Shown: piece by piece, positions 51,690 through 63,644 of the stretch
Position numbering within the stretch: position 1 is the first letter of the stretch
How the letters are laid out: each line of letters begins with the position of its first letter
From: Rana temporaria
Lineage: Eukaryota > Chordata > Amphibia > Anura > Ranidae
Assembly: GCF_905171775.1 (NCBI RefSeq)
Contig: NC_053494.1
Coordinates: forward strand, 135,106,092-135,170,091
Direction: 5' to 3'
DNA length: 64,000 bases
The notes under the pieces: generated by a model
Database searches by the model: none
What the model was told of the DNA's origin: nothing
What the model saw: the letters and a program-made list of their open reading frames with translations, nothing else
Made by a program: the position numbers and the translations under genes

Positions 51690-52620
51690 GTACAATTGTT
51701 AGGTGGGGGCAGGATATGCTTCTCTGAAGAGAAGCGTTTTCAGGGATCGCCTAAAAGCAAGCAGAGTAGGAGATAGTCGGACAGATTGAGGTACAGAGTT
51801 CCATAGGATAGGAGAGGCTCGGAAAAAGTCCTGAAGGCTACAATGGGAGGAGGTGACGAGGGAACTAGAGAGCATGAGGTCTTGGGAGGAACAAAGGGAA
51901 TGAGTAGGTTGGCATTTTCAGACTAGGTTAGTGATTTAGCTGGGGGCCAAGTTGTGGATGGCTTTGTAAGTTGTTAGAATTTTCATTTTTATTTTGTTGG
52001 GTAAGTGGAAGCCAGTGGAGGGATTGACAGAGAGAAGTAGCAGACACTGAGCGGTATGTAAGGTGGATGAGCCTGGCAGGAGCATTCAGGATGGACTGAA
52101 GGGGGATAGTCTATGTAAAGGTAATCCTGTGAGGAGAGAATTGCAGTAGTCAAAGCAGGAGATGACCAGATAATGAACTAGGAGCTTTGTGGTGTCTTCC
52201 AGGCTGTTATGTCTGTTAGTAAATTAGTGATATGTGAGGAGACTGACGGAGTGAGCTGAGTAGAGAGATAGATTTGGGTGTTGTCAGCATAGAGATGGTA
52301 TTGGAAGCCACGGGAGGATATTACCTGACCCAGGGAGGAGGTGTAGATGGGGAATAAGAGGGGTCAAAGAACAGAACCTTGGGGGACCCCGACAGAGAAA
52401 GGGAGAGGAGGAAGGAGAGTTGTAAGTGGCATTGAAGGTGTGGTTGGATAAATGGGATGGGAACCAGCAAAGAGTACAGTCACGTAGACCAGAGGCGTGG
52501 AGTTTTTAGAGGAGAAGGGGGTGATCCACTGTGTCAAAGGCAGCAGAGAGGTCTAGGAGTACAGAATAGTGTGCATTGGATATAGCTGTTAGCAGATCGT
52601 TTGAGTTTTAGGCGACGTGA
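51690..52620 (-). pseudogene. L2-like LINE reverse transcriptase relic
   Basis: Minus-strand reading: LLDLSAAFDTVDHPLL near 52545 (RT motif A with its catalytic Asp), a GPPRFCSL segment near 52385 (the GVPQGSVL motif, degraded), a decayed YADDTQIYLS near 52290, then SVSATSLCQSLHWLPL near 52040 and ASPILWNSVPQSVRLSPTLL near 51800, ending LKTLLFREAYPA. The order matches the RT and C-terminal region of L2-clade LINEs. Frameshifts and stops are frequent. It is a different, older copy than the open fragment at 30342-30800. Confidence 0.87.
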
Positions 52621-53040
52621 ATAAGAACATACCATAACAAATTGCTTCCAGAACAAGTACTGTAGGTCTTAGTTTGTGTAGCTATTATGCTGACACGGTC
52701 TGTCAATTTAAGGCAATCGGCTAAATATATATTTGAAAAAATATATACACACCTATATCTATTTTACTTGCCAAATGATTTGTTTGAAATATTCTTAAGT
52801 TGGTCTTGTGATTGACAAACCCCTGCCGTCGTCTTGCGAGATTGATTAAACTACTTCTTTCTGGATCAACTATGTATCCAGGGTCACCTACATGCTTAGA
52901 TAGAGTACCGATCCATTGTCCACTGAAATATGTGTGATACTTGCTTGGCTGTCTAGTGCAGCAGAGGTGAGGGGGGAAAAAAGCTAAACAGATTACACAT
53001 TATTGTGTAGATAAAATCATAAACCTGTATACATTTAAAC
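52621..53040. other. No gene recognised
   Basis: AT-rich spacer, no supported feature. Confidence 0.35.
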
Positions 53041-53043
53041 TGT

Positions 53044-53755
53044 GGGCTGGATTCAAGAAGCAATTGCGCCTGTGTAACCATAGGTTACACAGCGCAATTG
53101 CTTACTTGCCCCGGCGTAACGAATGTTCCTGATTCAGGAACCTCGTTACGCCGACTGCAGCCTAAGAAATGCGCAGCATAAGGCTCTTATGCCCGCATAT
53201 CTTAGGCTGCATTCTTGCGATGGCCGCTAGGTGGCGTTCCCGTTGTGCTCAGCGTATAGTATGCAAATTGCATACAAACGCCGATTCACAACGTTGCGCG
53301 AGCCCTGCGTATGCAATTTACGTAGTTTCCGTACGGTGGTTTTTGCGTAAGGCTGCCCCTGCTATTAGCAGGGGCAGCCAATGTTGCGTATACCCGTCGT
53401 TGCCGCGTCGCGAAATTAGAATTTTACGTAGTTTGCGTAAGTGAATCGTGAATGGCGCTGGATGCCATTCACGTTCACTTTGAAGCAAATGACGTCCTTG
53501 CGACATCATTTGCCGCAATGCACGTCGGTAAAGTTTCCCAAAGGAGCATGCGCTCTACGATCGGCGCGTGATTCCCGCCCCCTACGGGATCATTTAAATT
53601 GCGCGCGCTTGCGCCGGGCATTTTGCCGGCGCGCCCACAAATTTACGGAGCTACTGCTCCGTGAATCAAGGGCAGCGCAGCAAATTTGCGGGGGCGCAGG
53701 GCAAAAACGTTGCCCTGCGCCTCCGTAAATGCGCAATTCTACCTGAATCCAGCCC
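53044..53755. mobile_element. Foldback MITE (GGGCTGGATTCA), 712 bp
   Basis: TGT at 53041-53043 and 53756-53758. Inverted ends GGGCTGGATTCAAG and GGGCTGGATTCAGG. Internal pairs include CCCCTGCTATTAGCAGGGG and GCAATTGCGC blocks. Same family as 10118 and 41094. Confidence 0.85.
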
Positions 53756-53758
53756 TGT

Positions 53759-54578
53759 GTATTTAACTATTTTGCCTGGAGTTCCACTTTAGTATTAAAG
53801 TAGAACTTGTAAATGACCCCTGAAAACGTAGAAGCGTTCTTGTCCAGCATAGGAGTATGGAGACTTAATTTGTTTACCCCCAGGCTAGTCCTCCAAGGGG
53901 ATCTTTGCTCACACCTGTCCACATACGGATACTGAAATACGTCCCCACAATATTAAATATCCTACCATTTGCTTTGTGGTTTTCTGGTGAATGTTATGGT
54001 GACAAACTCTTGCTCTGTTCCTTCAAATACCAGCTTGTCCTTCATTGGCATTAGTATCTATCATTTCCAAATGTCAGTCATTCATCATATTTTTATAATA
54101 AGTCAATGGAAACACACTGAAGTCGTGACAACAAAAATTAAGAAAATCATGATGCATTGGTTGTTAACTAGGTCAAGTACAGCTGTTGTGGAAATACTAC
54201 TGCTTGTTAAATTTTTATTATTTCATTACTGTAAAATTGAACAAGTGACATAGCCTTACATTTCTTAAAAGATATAAGTGGGCCAAAACAGATTTATCAT
54301 GGAAATGCATACTCATGATTTTGGGACTTTGAGCATATGGTCCACCATTATTTTGCTACTAGTCTGTACACCTGTTAGCAGTGGTTGGGTAATTCAAGAT
54401 TAGGATTAAAAAAAAATCCCCCCACCCAAAAAAAAAGTTAAAGTGAAAGGTGAGAGGTCAAGTGTTTTCTTTTGGCTGTCACTGTCTGCGTGGGGGTGAT
54501 TTCCCCCTTCTTTGCAGGTGAATGGTATTAGCCACAACTAGAATTTAATCGAAATCTTCTCAACATGGACACATTTAT
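53759..54578. other. No gene recognised
   Basis: AT-rich and repeat-poor from about 53960 to 54380; nothing coding is supported. Confidence 0.35.
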
Positions 54579-55044
54579 GGGGTTGATTTACTAAAACTAG
54601 AGTGAAAATCTGGTGCAGCTGTGCATGTTAGCTAGACAGCTTCTAACTTCAGCTTGTTCAATTAGGCTTTGACAATAAGCTCACCCACATTTACACTGGG
54701 CCATTTTGACATACGATCGCCTATTGCTGTCGAAGGCACCATCCGAACTGGTGCAACACCAACTTTGTGGTGCCGCACCGATTCACAAAAGTAGTTCCTG
54801 CACTACTTTTGGCGACTTCTGGGGTGATTTGAATAGACATCTGTGCATGAACCTGCACAGGTGTCTGTCAAATCACACCCGAAGTCGGACTGAAATGCCG
54901 GTTTGAAATCGTGCGAGTTCAGCTGAACTCACACGATTTCAAACCGCCCCTCAGTGTGAACGTGGACTAAAACCCGGAAGCTGATTGGTTTCTATGCACA
55001 AGGGCACCAGATTTTGCACTCTCCAGTTTTAGTAAATTAACCCC
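54579..55044. mobile_element. MITE (GGGGTTGATTTACTAAAAC) with nested hairpin MITE
   Basis: Inverted ends GGGGTTGATTTACTAAAAC and GGGGTTAATTTACTAAAAC, with inner halves AAAATCTGGTGCAGCTGTGC and its partner near 55000. Nested element at 54679-54967. Confidence 0.82.
54679..54967. mobile_element. Nested hairpin MITE, 289 bp
   Basis: TAA at 54676-54678 and 54968-54970. Inverted ends around CCACATTTACACTG and CCACGTTCACACTG. The interior has a long hairpin at 54895-54945 (TTGAAATCGTGCGAGTTCAG and its inverse). Confidence 0.8.
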
Positions 55045-55164
55045 ACTGCCTTCAAATCAGACAGTTTCAAACCAATCTTCTTGCCCGGCGTCCATCGGCG
55101 GTCTTGTCCGGTCGGGCGTCCGTCTGCGGCCTTCGTGGTGTCCTCCCCGCTTCTCCCGCGCTGG

Positions 55165-55362
55165 TCTGAGCCGATCACTGCTTCCCGCGCTGTGTTTGAA
55201 CGCCGCCGCCGACATATACCAAGCGCAGTACACTCGGCCACGCTCGGCTTCTCTCGCGTAACCGCGAGGGGAGCCGAGCATGGCCGAGTGTACCCGAGTG
55301 TACTGCGCTCGGTATATGTCGGCGGCTGCGTACAAACACAGCGCGGGAAGCGAGTATCGGCG
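55165..55362. repeat. Foldback palindrome, about 95-bp arms
   Basis: GCCGCCGCCGACATATACC and GAGTGTACTGCGCTCGGTAT blocks on either side of 55262 are inverse to each other with few mismatches. Surrounding GC-rich sequence (55055-55440) belongs to the same unclassified repeat. Overlapping minus and plus frames here look alike because of the palindrome. Confidence 0.85.
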
Positions 55363-55444
55363 TATATTGCTCACCCACGATTTTGCCCTGAGTTTAAGGG
55401 CAAAAAAGTGCGCGGTATACGCCGATAAATACGGTAATTGGCGC

Positions 55445-56405
55445 ATTTTACTGTTTTCCTTGCGTTGATCTTTAACTGGATAATTGATGAAATGGGCTCC
55501 ATCAGTAAAACATGTTGGTGCAGTGCATAAACTTTTGAAAGAAGGTTATACTGTGTATTACCTGTAACATCTCAGTAAAATTCTTCTCTGCTCTAATGCG
55601 TGTGTAATCTGGATGATGAGTTTTCTGTAAACCCCAGCCCTAAGCTTCTCTCCCCCCTTTTTTTTACCATTGTCCTGGGTCCAGTGAATTTAGCATCATG
55701 CAGGGATTAGCGTGTAGAAAGGCCACCATGCACTCTCCTAATGTATTTAGTTGTTCCCATCCAGAGGGAAATATACAGGACCTAATGCATCTGAGCCCCT
55801 AGCAAAATGTGCATTGGCATACAGAAGTTGAAAGGAAATGTATTTGTTGTGTAATAAGTGCACATGTATGTATTGTGTATGTTTTGTGTGTAGATAAATC
55901 TTTAAACCAGAAATTGAAGCTGCACAATTTCTTTTGATATCTAACAGAAGAAATATACATGTAGGAGTGGCAATTCATAGTAAATTAACAAATCAAAAAT
56001 TCATTTGCATTTATTCCAACTAGCCAGCAAAGCGAAAATAGATTTTAATAAAACAAAGGTAATTTTGACATGCATTTGGAAGTCTTGTATATATGAACCC
56101 ACTTTGTCTCTGTAAAGTGTGGTCCTATTTTAATCAATGCGAGCACCCACATTGGCAGTGGTGAACAAGTGACTTTATATACTGGGTATCAAGTGTGACC
56201 ACTCACATTTCCAAAAGGCCGAATATAATATTTAGTAAATGTAATGCTACAGAAACTGCAGACATGCAAGGGGAGATGGTTTGAGACAATGGGCATGTTA
56301 CAAGAGATATTTAGAGACTTTAGACATGTCAGAGACTATACATGACCAAACATGCTATAGAGCAGGTGTAGGCAACCTTTGAGAGCTGGATATCTACCTA
56401 AACAA
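55445..56405. other. Repeat-poor AT-rich stretch, no gene recognised
   Basis: No transposon termini or long frames. Composition is like ordinary intergenic or intronic DNA. Candidate region for host noncoding elements only by default. Confidence 0.3.
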
Positions 56406-56411
56406 CATTAA

Positions 56412-56929
56412 AGCGGGGGTTCACCCTTAGAGGGCACTTTTTCCCCTTAGATTCCTGCTCGTTTTCTCTAGGGGAATCGGCTATTTGTTTTAAAATATGT
56501 GCAGTACTTACCCGTTTACGAGATGCATCCTCTCCGTCGCTTCCGGGTATGGGCTGCGGGAATGGGCGTTCCTTCTTGATTGACAGTCTTCCGAGAGGCT
56601 TCCGACGGTCGCATCCATCGCGTCACGATTTTCCGGAAGAGGCCGAACGTCGGTGCGCAGGCGCAGTATAGAGCCGCACCGACGTTCGGCTTCTTTCGGC
56701 TACGAGTGACGCGATGGATGCGACCGTCGGAAGCCTCTCGGAAGACTGTCAATCAAGAAGGAACGCCTGCTCCCGAAGACCCATACCCGGAAGCGACGGA
56801 AGAAGATGCATCTCGAAAACGGGTAAGTACTGCTCATATTTTAATACAAATAGCCGATTCCCCTAGACCGAACGAGCAGGAATCTAAGGGGAGAAAAAAA
56901 ATAATTTTATAAATGGGTGAACTCCCGCT
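56412..56929. mobile_element. TTAA foldback MITE, near-perfect 518-bp palindrome
   Basis: TTAA at 56408-56411 and 56930-56933 flanks AGCGGGGGTTCACCC and its inverse GGGTGAACTCCCGCT. The two arms of about 250 bp are almost exact reverse complements through the whole element, centred near 56672. Opposite-strand open frames start with the same peptide (MTVFREASDGRIHRVT) because of this symmetry. Sequence identity of arms suggests a young insertion or arm homogenisation. Confidence 0.93.
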
Positions 56930-57084
56930 TTAAAGAGATCAAAGTTCGACATGATTTAGTCCTTTTTTCTTTCCTTTTTTATTTTAAAGAAATGGACTAG
57001 CAAGGCCTAACTAAATAGTAAGGAAAACCTAGAAAAAAATATATAAAACCAATCTCACTGTACAAATATAAACTTAGTCTACCT

Positions 57085-57720
57085 TAAAATAGGACAGTCT
57101 CAGTCTGTAGAGCAGTGGACAGTTGTCAGTAGGGCAGCGTAGGGTGTGTGCACAGTGTCAGTAGGGTAGTTGATGGTGTCAGTAGGGCACTGGAGGGTGT
57201 GTGCACAGTGTCAGTAGGGCAGTGTAGGGTGTGTGCACAATGTCGGTAGGGTAGTTGATGGTGTCAGTAGGGCACTAAAGGGTGTGTGCACATTTCAGTA
57301 GAGCCATGGATGGTGTCAGTAGAGCCATGGATGGTGTCAGTAGGGCGTGTGCACAGTGTCAGTAGGGCACTGGAGGGTGTGTGCACAGTGTCAGTAGAGC
57401 CATGGATGGTGTCAGTAGAGCACTGGAGGGTGTGTGCACAGTGTCAGTAGGGCAGGGGACAGTGTCAGTAGGGCACTGGAGGGTGTGTGGATGGTGTCAG
57501 TAGGGCAGCGACGGTGCCAGTAGGGCACTGGAGGGTGTGTGGATGGTGTCAGTAAATCAGTGGATGTGTCAGTAAATCGGTGGATGTGTCAGTAGGGCAG
57601 ATGTTAGTGTCAGCAGGACAGTGTCACTCAGTAGAGCACTGGATGTGTCAGTGGGGCAGTTGACTTTGTCAATAGGGCAGAGATTGATGTCAGTAGTGCA
57701 GTGGATGGTGTCAGTAGTTT
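57085..57720. repeat. Minisatellite with GTGTCAGTAGGGCA units
   Basis: Irregular units of about 18-45 bp built from GTGTCAGTAGGGCACTGGAG and GGTGTGTGCACAGT. Higher-order patterns repeat (one of about 60-75 bp). It precedes copy 2 of the dispersed repeat seen at 38935-39635, where a shorter array holds the same position. Confidence 0.92.
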
Positions 57721-58250
57721 TTATTTTTATTTACTATATTTTTATTTTGTATACATTTTTGTCATTTTTTTTAGCAGCCCTGTTGGGGGGGGTAAAACAT
57801 CAGTCCCCTGATGTCTCACGTTTGAGACAGAGAAAGAACATTGAGGACACCGTCCTCAATCTCCATCTCTGCAGCATAAGCTGCACAGATGAATGAACAG
57901 GATATGCTCTGCACAGTCACCCTGTTCATTCACAGTCTACCTGTTCATTGTAAACAGTTTACTATGCTATAGTTATGAATGAACATGGTAAGTGATCGGT
58001 ACTGATTGCTCACTATGTCCATTCAGAAAAAGAAGGGGTCAGTAAATTACATATTTACCAGCCCCTTGCCCCCGATCTCCATCCTGAAACCAACCCCGCA
58101 GCAAGGGGGAGTGGGGACCAGGGGAGCACACAGGGGGGCCGGGCAGCAGGAGCAGATTTCGGGGATTTGCAAGGAAGGGACACAATCTACCCATCACCTG
58201 CCCGTGATCATCGGGTTTCCTACCATTACTATAGAAGTTGTTGTAGACTA
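57721..58250. mobile_element. Unclassified dispersed repeat, copy 2
   Basis: T-rich tract, then TTTGAGACAGAGAAAGAACA, GCACAGATGAATGAACAGG and CATTCAGAAAAAGAAGGGGT blocks in the same order as 39290-39560. Non-coding in both copies. Confidence 0.6.
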
Positions 58251-58843
58251 GAACAAACTTCAGCAGATGGTCATAGACTGAAGCCAGGTTACGTTGGACT
58301 GCTAGAGATCACTGCCATTATAGCCCCTTCATAAATATATACAATATTTCCCAAGAATTTTTTTTTAAATAGCTATGACTAAGACCCTGAAGGGCTGAAA
58401 TGCATCAGCAGATTGCCCTGTATTTTTTTTTATGCTAAACAACTGAAAGAAAATTCTGGGATAAGTGCTGGATCACATTATGGCCAATAGATGGAGCTGA
58501 TAATCATAGGAGACAATTATATTACAAATTGCTAATATTTTCAGTTCACTTGCATAGACCCCTAAATGTCAAATGACCGACAAGCTGGGTACCAGGAATA
58601 TAAAGCAAAGCGTGAACGGACAGCTGCTTACCTGGTAATAGCCCTGTCCTTGCTAAAATAACCTCGTCACCAGTGAAAAAAAAAATGAAACCAAAAGCAG
58701 CTTGTAAAAGAAAAAGGTTTATCTTTGCCTTTCTGGCAGATGGTTTATTAAGGCCTCATTCAGGGCTGGAGTGGGACTCATTTTCAGCCCTGGTGTTTCA
58801 TGCCTTAGACTAGCCCACTTTAGTTCACGACTATTATAATAAT
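58251..58843. other. No gene recognised
   Basis: AT-rich unique-looking spacer before the solo LTR. Confidence 0.35.
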
Positions 58844-58848
58844 GTAAT

Positions 58849-59637
58849 TGAAACGGTCACCACCGTTTACGACCTTCCATCAACTACGACAGCTCATCTG
58901 ACACACAGACAAACCAGCAGGCCTCCCATTTCCCAGAATAACGAGACTTGCTCCGTGTTCTCTGGTTTCAAATGAAGACAATTTTAATGGTTTCTTCTCA
59001 GTCTTATATACAGTACAACCATGTGACAGTATTCAAAGGGACAATGAGATTTCCACCCCCCTAATCACACACTAAGGCTAATTACTAACCATTCTAGACA
59101 GGTCGGCGCCGGCCTATAATTATCATGTCTAATCACTGCACATTCCTTCATTAACGGCATAACAAACTTAAAACCCCATCACACACTGAGTTCCCTAGGC
59201 AGACGTTCCGTCTCCGCATGCAGCTCGACACCTATTCACACCTCTGAGCATCACTAGGCTTTAGACAGTGTTATCACACACAAACAGTATTTAGCATGCA
59301 TAATTAGAGTTCTGGGAGCAGACCTGGGTTAACACCTTTACACAAGGACAATGGAATGTCTTCCAGGCCCTGACTCAATTAGCATGTCACTAGTCAGGGC
59401 TAATCATAGAATGAGTCACTATTGACTGGTTGGGCCAACATCCTGCAGTATCTCAAAATCCTGCAATACGAACTATCAGTGATGTCCTATCTCATGTAAT
59501 ACATGAATTATGATTCACTTGCCACCCCATGCCTAAACGGCACAGGGTAGACTCAGACCCAAGAGTTATCAGTGACGCTGACACAGGAGTATCCCCCATC
59601 CTCACAGTCTCTGGGTGTCCCGGGTCATTCCGTTACA
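58849..59637 (-). mobile_element. Solo LTR, 789 bp, with 5-bp target duplication
   Basis: GTAAT at 58844-58848 and 59638-59642 flanks a unit that on the minus strand starts TGTAACGGAATGACCCGGG and ends GGTGACCGTTTCA, i.e. TG...CA with short inverted tips. On the same strand GTATATAAGACTGAG (about 59016-59002) is TATA-like and an ATTAAA poly(A)-type signal follows about 25 bases later. No internal coding region is nearby, so this is a solo LTR left by recombination. A Gypsy-type origin is likely from the structure, not proven. Confidence 0.85.
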
Positions 59638-59642
59638 GTAAT

Positions 59643-59913
59643 TAAAACCTCAAAATATAAGGTTGCAATGGCGCACTGTTCTCTACAGCCTGTAATTCAT
59701 AGTATTTTTCAAAAAATATTTCCAATTCAGTGCAAATACAGTAACCTAAGTTTTGCTTCATAGTGAAGATTTATTAGAACAATAAATAACAGGACAGTAT
59801 CGGAATCTATTTTCTTTAAGAATTAGTATTTCTAAATATCCAAACATTGAAATGAAGAACAAAATATAACAAAAACAAATATATTAAACACAATAAATAA
59901 TAAAAGATTACAT

Positions 59914-59944
<31 letters not shown>

Positions 59945-59985
59945 TAAATATTTTATTTTTTTTACATTTTGATCACTTATTGCTG
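59643..59985. other. Poly-T tract and AT-rich DNA, no gene
   Basis: Poly-T at 59911-59938. No supported gene. Confidence 0.5.
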
Positions 59986-60410
59986 TCACAAGGAATGTAA
60001 ACATCCCTTGTGACAGTAATAGGTGGTGACAGGTACTCTTTTTATGGAGGGATCGGGGGTCTAAAAGACCCCCGAGCCCTCCTTTGCACTTCAAAGTATA
60101 GGCGACAATTGATGGCACAGTGCTGCGTGTGTTGGCACAGAGGTTGCGTGTGATGGGCACAGAGGTTGCGTGTGATGGGCACAGAGGCTGCGTGTGATGG
60201 GCACAGAGGCTGCGTGTGATGGGCACAGAGGCTGCGTGTGATGGGCTGCGTGTGATGGGCACAGAGGCTGCGTGTGATGGGCACAGAGGCTGCGTGTGAT
60301 GGGCACAGAGGCTGCGTGTGATGGGCACAGAGGCTGCGTGTGATGGGCACAGAGGCTGCGTGTGATGGGCACAGAGGCTGCGTGTGATGGGCACAGTGAG
60401 GCTGCAATTA
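59986..60410. mobile_element. Truncated TTAA-family fragment with 22-bp minisatellite
   Basis: The hairpin CACAAGGAATGTAAACATCC at 59988 and the GGAGGGATCGGGGGTCTAAA block correspond to the inner part of the TTAA elements (compare 897-990). It is followed by the tandem array. Confidence 0.6.
60120..60402. repeat. Minisatellite, 22-bp unit GGCACAGAGGCTGCGTGTGA-TG
   Basis: About 12 units of 22 bp, one shortened to 11 bp near 60241. The first units have GTTGCG instead of GCTGCG. Frames across it on the minus strand are spurious. Confidence 0.95.
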
Positions 60411-61260
60411 ATGGGTTTTTTTTTTAGTCGGAGAAGGCAAGCTCAAAATATTAAACATTTTTTTAAACTGCTATTTTTTTATTAAAGAAATTATGGTCAC
60501 CTCAGTCCAACCCCCCCCCCCCCCCAACACAATAATTTAATTTCTTTCTTTCTTACTTTTCACACAGCACACTGTCACTCTGACTTGAAGCTTCAGCCTT
60601 CAGTAGTTTTCTAGGCAGGCCAGGTGCAGCAGGCTCCTCGTGAGTCGTGACTAACTTGACTTCTGCTCTGCAGTCTGCAAGAGCCGACACTCACAGCTCC
60701 CTGCGCGAGTCCTCCCTCTCTCACCTCGCCTCCGGCGTGACGCCGCGCACGCCAGTGGAATAACCCAAGTCAATCCTCCAGGGGGGGGGGGGGGGTGAGG
60801 AAACGCACAGGAGGAAAGGGAGCCAGGAGCGCACTCGGCAGCCAGTGAGTCAGACTCGGCGGGCAGACAGTTTTTAAAGTGTGTCACTGCGCTCAGTGCG
60901 CTGTCTGACACACTGAGTAAAATGGTTTAGCGGCCGATTGCGCCCCCCTCCTGAATAAAATGGTAGCGGCCCGCAACCCGACCAGCCCACCGGGAGGTGT
61001 CCCGATTGGCCAATCCGGGCCTGGGCCCTCATTCATATGAGCGCCTAGGTGAAAATATGACATAAAATTCTCTCCCTGAGATCCAGAGGTGCTGTGCACA
61101 GATGCCCATAGAAATCAATGGTTGTACGTGGGTAAACACCTGTACTTGCATAAACATGTGCATGCATAGAGACATATTTTTTTAGAGCTGATGGTTGGCT
61201 CTCTTGTAATTACAACCATCGCGGCTAAGCTCAGCTGTTATTACAAGCAGCGGGAGGGGA
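60411..61260. other. No gene recognised
   Basis: Contains a C-run (60511-60526) and a G-run (60781-60797), CG-containing sequence from 60690 to 61020 and the phrase TAGCGGCCGATTGCGCC. Probably a degraded repeat related to 3320-4060 type elements. No gene supported. Confidence 0.3.
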
Positions 61261-61262
61261 TG

Positions 61263-61470
61263 TCCCCAGGGCCGGCGCTAGGCATAGGCAATTCAGGCGG
61301 CTGCCTAGAGCGCCAGGGTAGGGGGAGCGGCAAAATTCGGATCCCCAACCACTCGCTGGGGATTCGGATTATTAAAATACCTCCAGGACCGTCATTTTTA
61401 AAAAACATGCCTTTTGGCGCCAGCCGCCAGGATAGGGGGCGATTGCGCCTGTGGAGACAGACATCACCTT
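61263..61470. mobile_element. Unclassified repeat start (CAGGGCCGGCGCTAGGC)
   Basis: CAGGGCCGGCGCTAGGCATA followed by a hairpin of CAGGCGGCTGCCTAG. This kind of end is common as a hAT-like terminus, but I cannot find the partner end. Confidence 0.4.
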
Positions 61471-61839
61471 CGCCACTCTATCCCAGCCTGCAGTGCCTGT
61501 GCCGTAGCAGCGGCAGTGAGAAGATGCGGGGATAGAGAGAGCCGGGATGACAAGGAACAGCAGCGGAGCAGAAGTGCTGCATGATTATAAGATGGTGGAA
61601 CCGGCCAGGGAGGGTGAGATGGTGACGGAAGCTTGCCGCCGGCGATGTCTGACCCCCCCATGTGAGAAGACTCAGAGTAGGCAGACGGGCCGCTCAACTT
61701 CAGCCTTCACCGCCGCTGGCTCAGGTACATCGTGGAAGCACACACAGGCATGACACTCAGTGCTGCACCTGTCCCTGTCAAAAGAAAAAAATATATACTC
61801 TGCTGTCACATTTATAGTGCATTGCACTGTGTACAGAGG

Positions 61840-62045
61840 GGGGAACTTGTTTGTGTGTGGGGACAGATCTATATGTGTGTGGGGGGGCAGGTCTATATGT
61901 GTGTGGGGGGGGCAGGTCTATATGTGGGGGGGGGGGAACAGGTCTATATGTGTGTGGGGGGGACATGTCTATATGTGTGTGGGGGGGGGACAGATCTATA
62001 TGTGTGGGGGGGGAACAGATCTATGTGTGTGTGGGGGGGACAGAT
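61840..62045. repeat. Minisatellite GTCTATATGTGTGTGGGGGG
   Basis: Seven or eight units of 24-29 bp differing mostly in the length of the G-run. It abuts the truncated TTAA element copy at 62046. Confidence 0.93.
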
Positions 62046-63007
62046 CTACATGTCACGCTTTAAAATTGCGCACACTCATGGAATGGCGCCAAACTTCGGT
62101 ACTTAAAAATCTCCATAGGCAACGCTTCGAAATTTTTTACTGGTTACCAGTTTAGATTTACAGAGGAGATCTAGTGCTAGAATTGTTGCTGCCACTCTAA
62201 CGCACGCGGCGATACCTCACATATGTGGTTTAAACGGCGTTTACATATGTCGGCGGGACTTGCGTGTGCGTTCGCTTCTGCGCGCGAGCTACCGGGGACA
62301 GGGGCGTTTTAATTTTTTTTATTGTTATTATTTATTTATTTTACATATTTATTTATTTTTTTACACTTTTTTTATTTATTTTTTATTTTTGTATTACTTT
62401 TATTCCTATTACAAGGAATGTAAACATCCCTTGTAATAGGAATGTGTGTGACAGGTCCTCTTTATGGAGAGATGCGGGGTCAATAAGACACCACATCTCT
62501 CCAGGCTGAAAAAACATGAGATCGGTGAAAAAAATTCACTGATCTCATGAATAATGTGGCTTACAGCCGCAATCGCGGCTTTGTTTACTTACGGGACCCG
62601 GGCGTGACGTCATCACATCGCGCCCGGGTCCTCCGACGGTCATAGAGATGACTGGTGACCATCTGGTCACCAGTCATCTCTATACTTCCTGCCAGCGCCG
62701 GACGATTCTTTCTCCGGGCCCCCGATGGCACGGGAGAGCCCGGAGAAGCACCGGATGACGGCGGGAGGGGGGGGGGGGATGTCCCCTCCCGCCGCCTGTA
62801 AGAACGATCTAGCGGCGGAACCGCCGCTATGATCGTTCTTATGTTGTGCAGAATCGCCGGCACAAGAGATGGATATCTGGATGATGCCTCTAGCTGCAGG
62901 CATCATTCAGATATCCCCCTTCAAAGTCCAGGACATCATATGACGTCCACTCTGGATGGTAGAGCCACTTTGTGGACGTCATATGACGGTGGCTGGTATT
63001 GAAGTGG
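62046..63007. mobile_element. TTAA-flanked element, copy 3, 5'-truncated
   Basis: Collinear with 590-1493 and ending GAAGTGG before TTAA (63008-63011). Inverted repeats at 62405-62440, 62595-62637, 62645-62683, 62800-62842 and 62870-62912 are preserved. The left part is replaced by the G-rich minisatellite. Confidence 0.82.
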
Positions 63008-63011
63008 TTAA

Positions 63012-63640
63012 TAGTCACAAGTAGAAATTGAATAGGTTACTAAAGTCACAAATTCTCATACGACAAACAAAAAATTGGAAGTGATGTCATGTGTTGTAAT
63101 GTATTTGTATTGTATTTTCGAACGACAACTATACTGACTAAACGAAAATCGTACGATCTGGTATGGTATGAGGTTTGTGCTTGTCCCATCGAATAATATC
63201 GGATGGATTGTCATGATCGGCTCTCGAAAGCTCTGTACTAACGATCTGATTATCGTACGATTCTTCCTCGGGCGACAGTTTTCATACGAAATTCGGATCG
63301 TGTGTACGGGCCAATTTAGGTACATCAACATGATGCACACACTTTCCCAAGACAGATGAAGACCCCCCAGTGCATGTCTGCATCTAGTGCCTATTCACAC
63401 TGCTGCGAAATTCTATTGCAAATTTGTTCCGTTGCGATTGATCAAATTCACAAGTCATTTTACTAACATTGTTTTCCATGAGTGCAGTTCACATCAATGC
63501 ATTGCGAATCTAAGCTGTGTTTAAAAAAGGGTCCCGTGCAAGTTTGATCCATGTGCGATGCAAATTCAGCTCTATAGACTGGCATTTCGTGGAATCGCGG
63601 CCGCAAATTGCAGCAAAATCGCAGCCGCAAAATCGTGGTA
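63012..63640. mobile_element. MITE remnants
   Basis: 63120-63312 ends GATCGTGTGTACGGGCC and so belongs to the hairpin MITE family, with its left end lost. 63385-63640 has the character of the CACACTGCTGCGAAATT-type repeat. No gene. Confidence 0.5.
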
Positions 63641-63644
63641 AGGT

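Noticed and set aside
56516..56912. Two similar proteins on opposite strands starting MTVFREASDGRIHRVT
   Set aside because: The element is a near-perfect palindrome, so both strands read the same. No evidence of coding.
60042..60407. His/Ser-rich minus-strand frames
   Set aside because: Translation of a 22-bp minisatellite.
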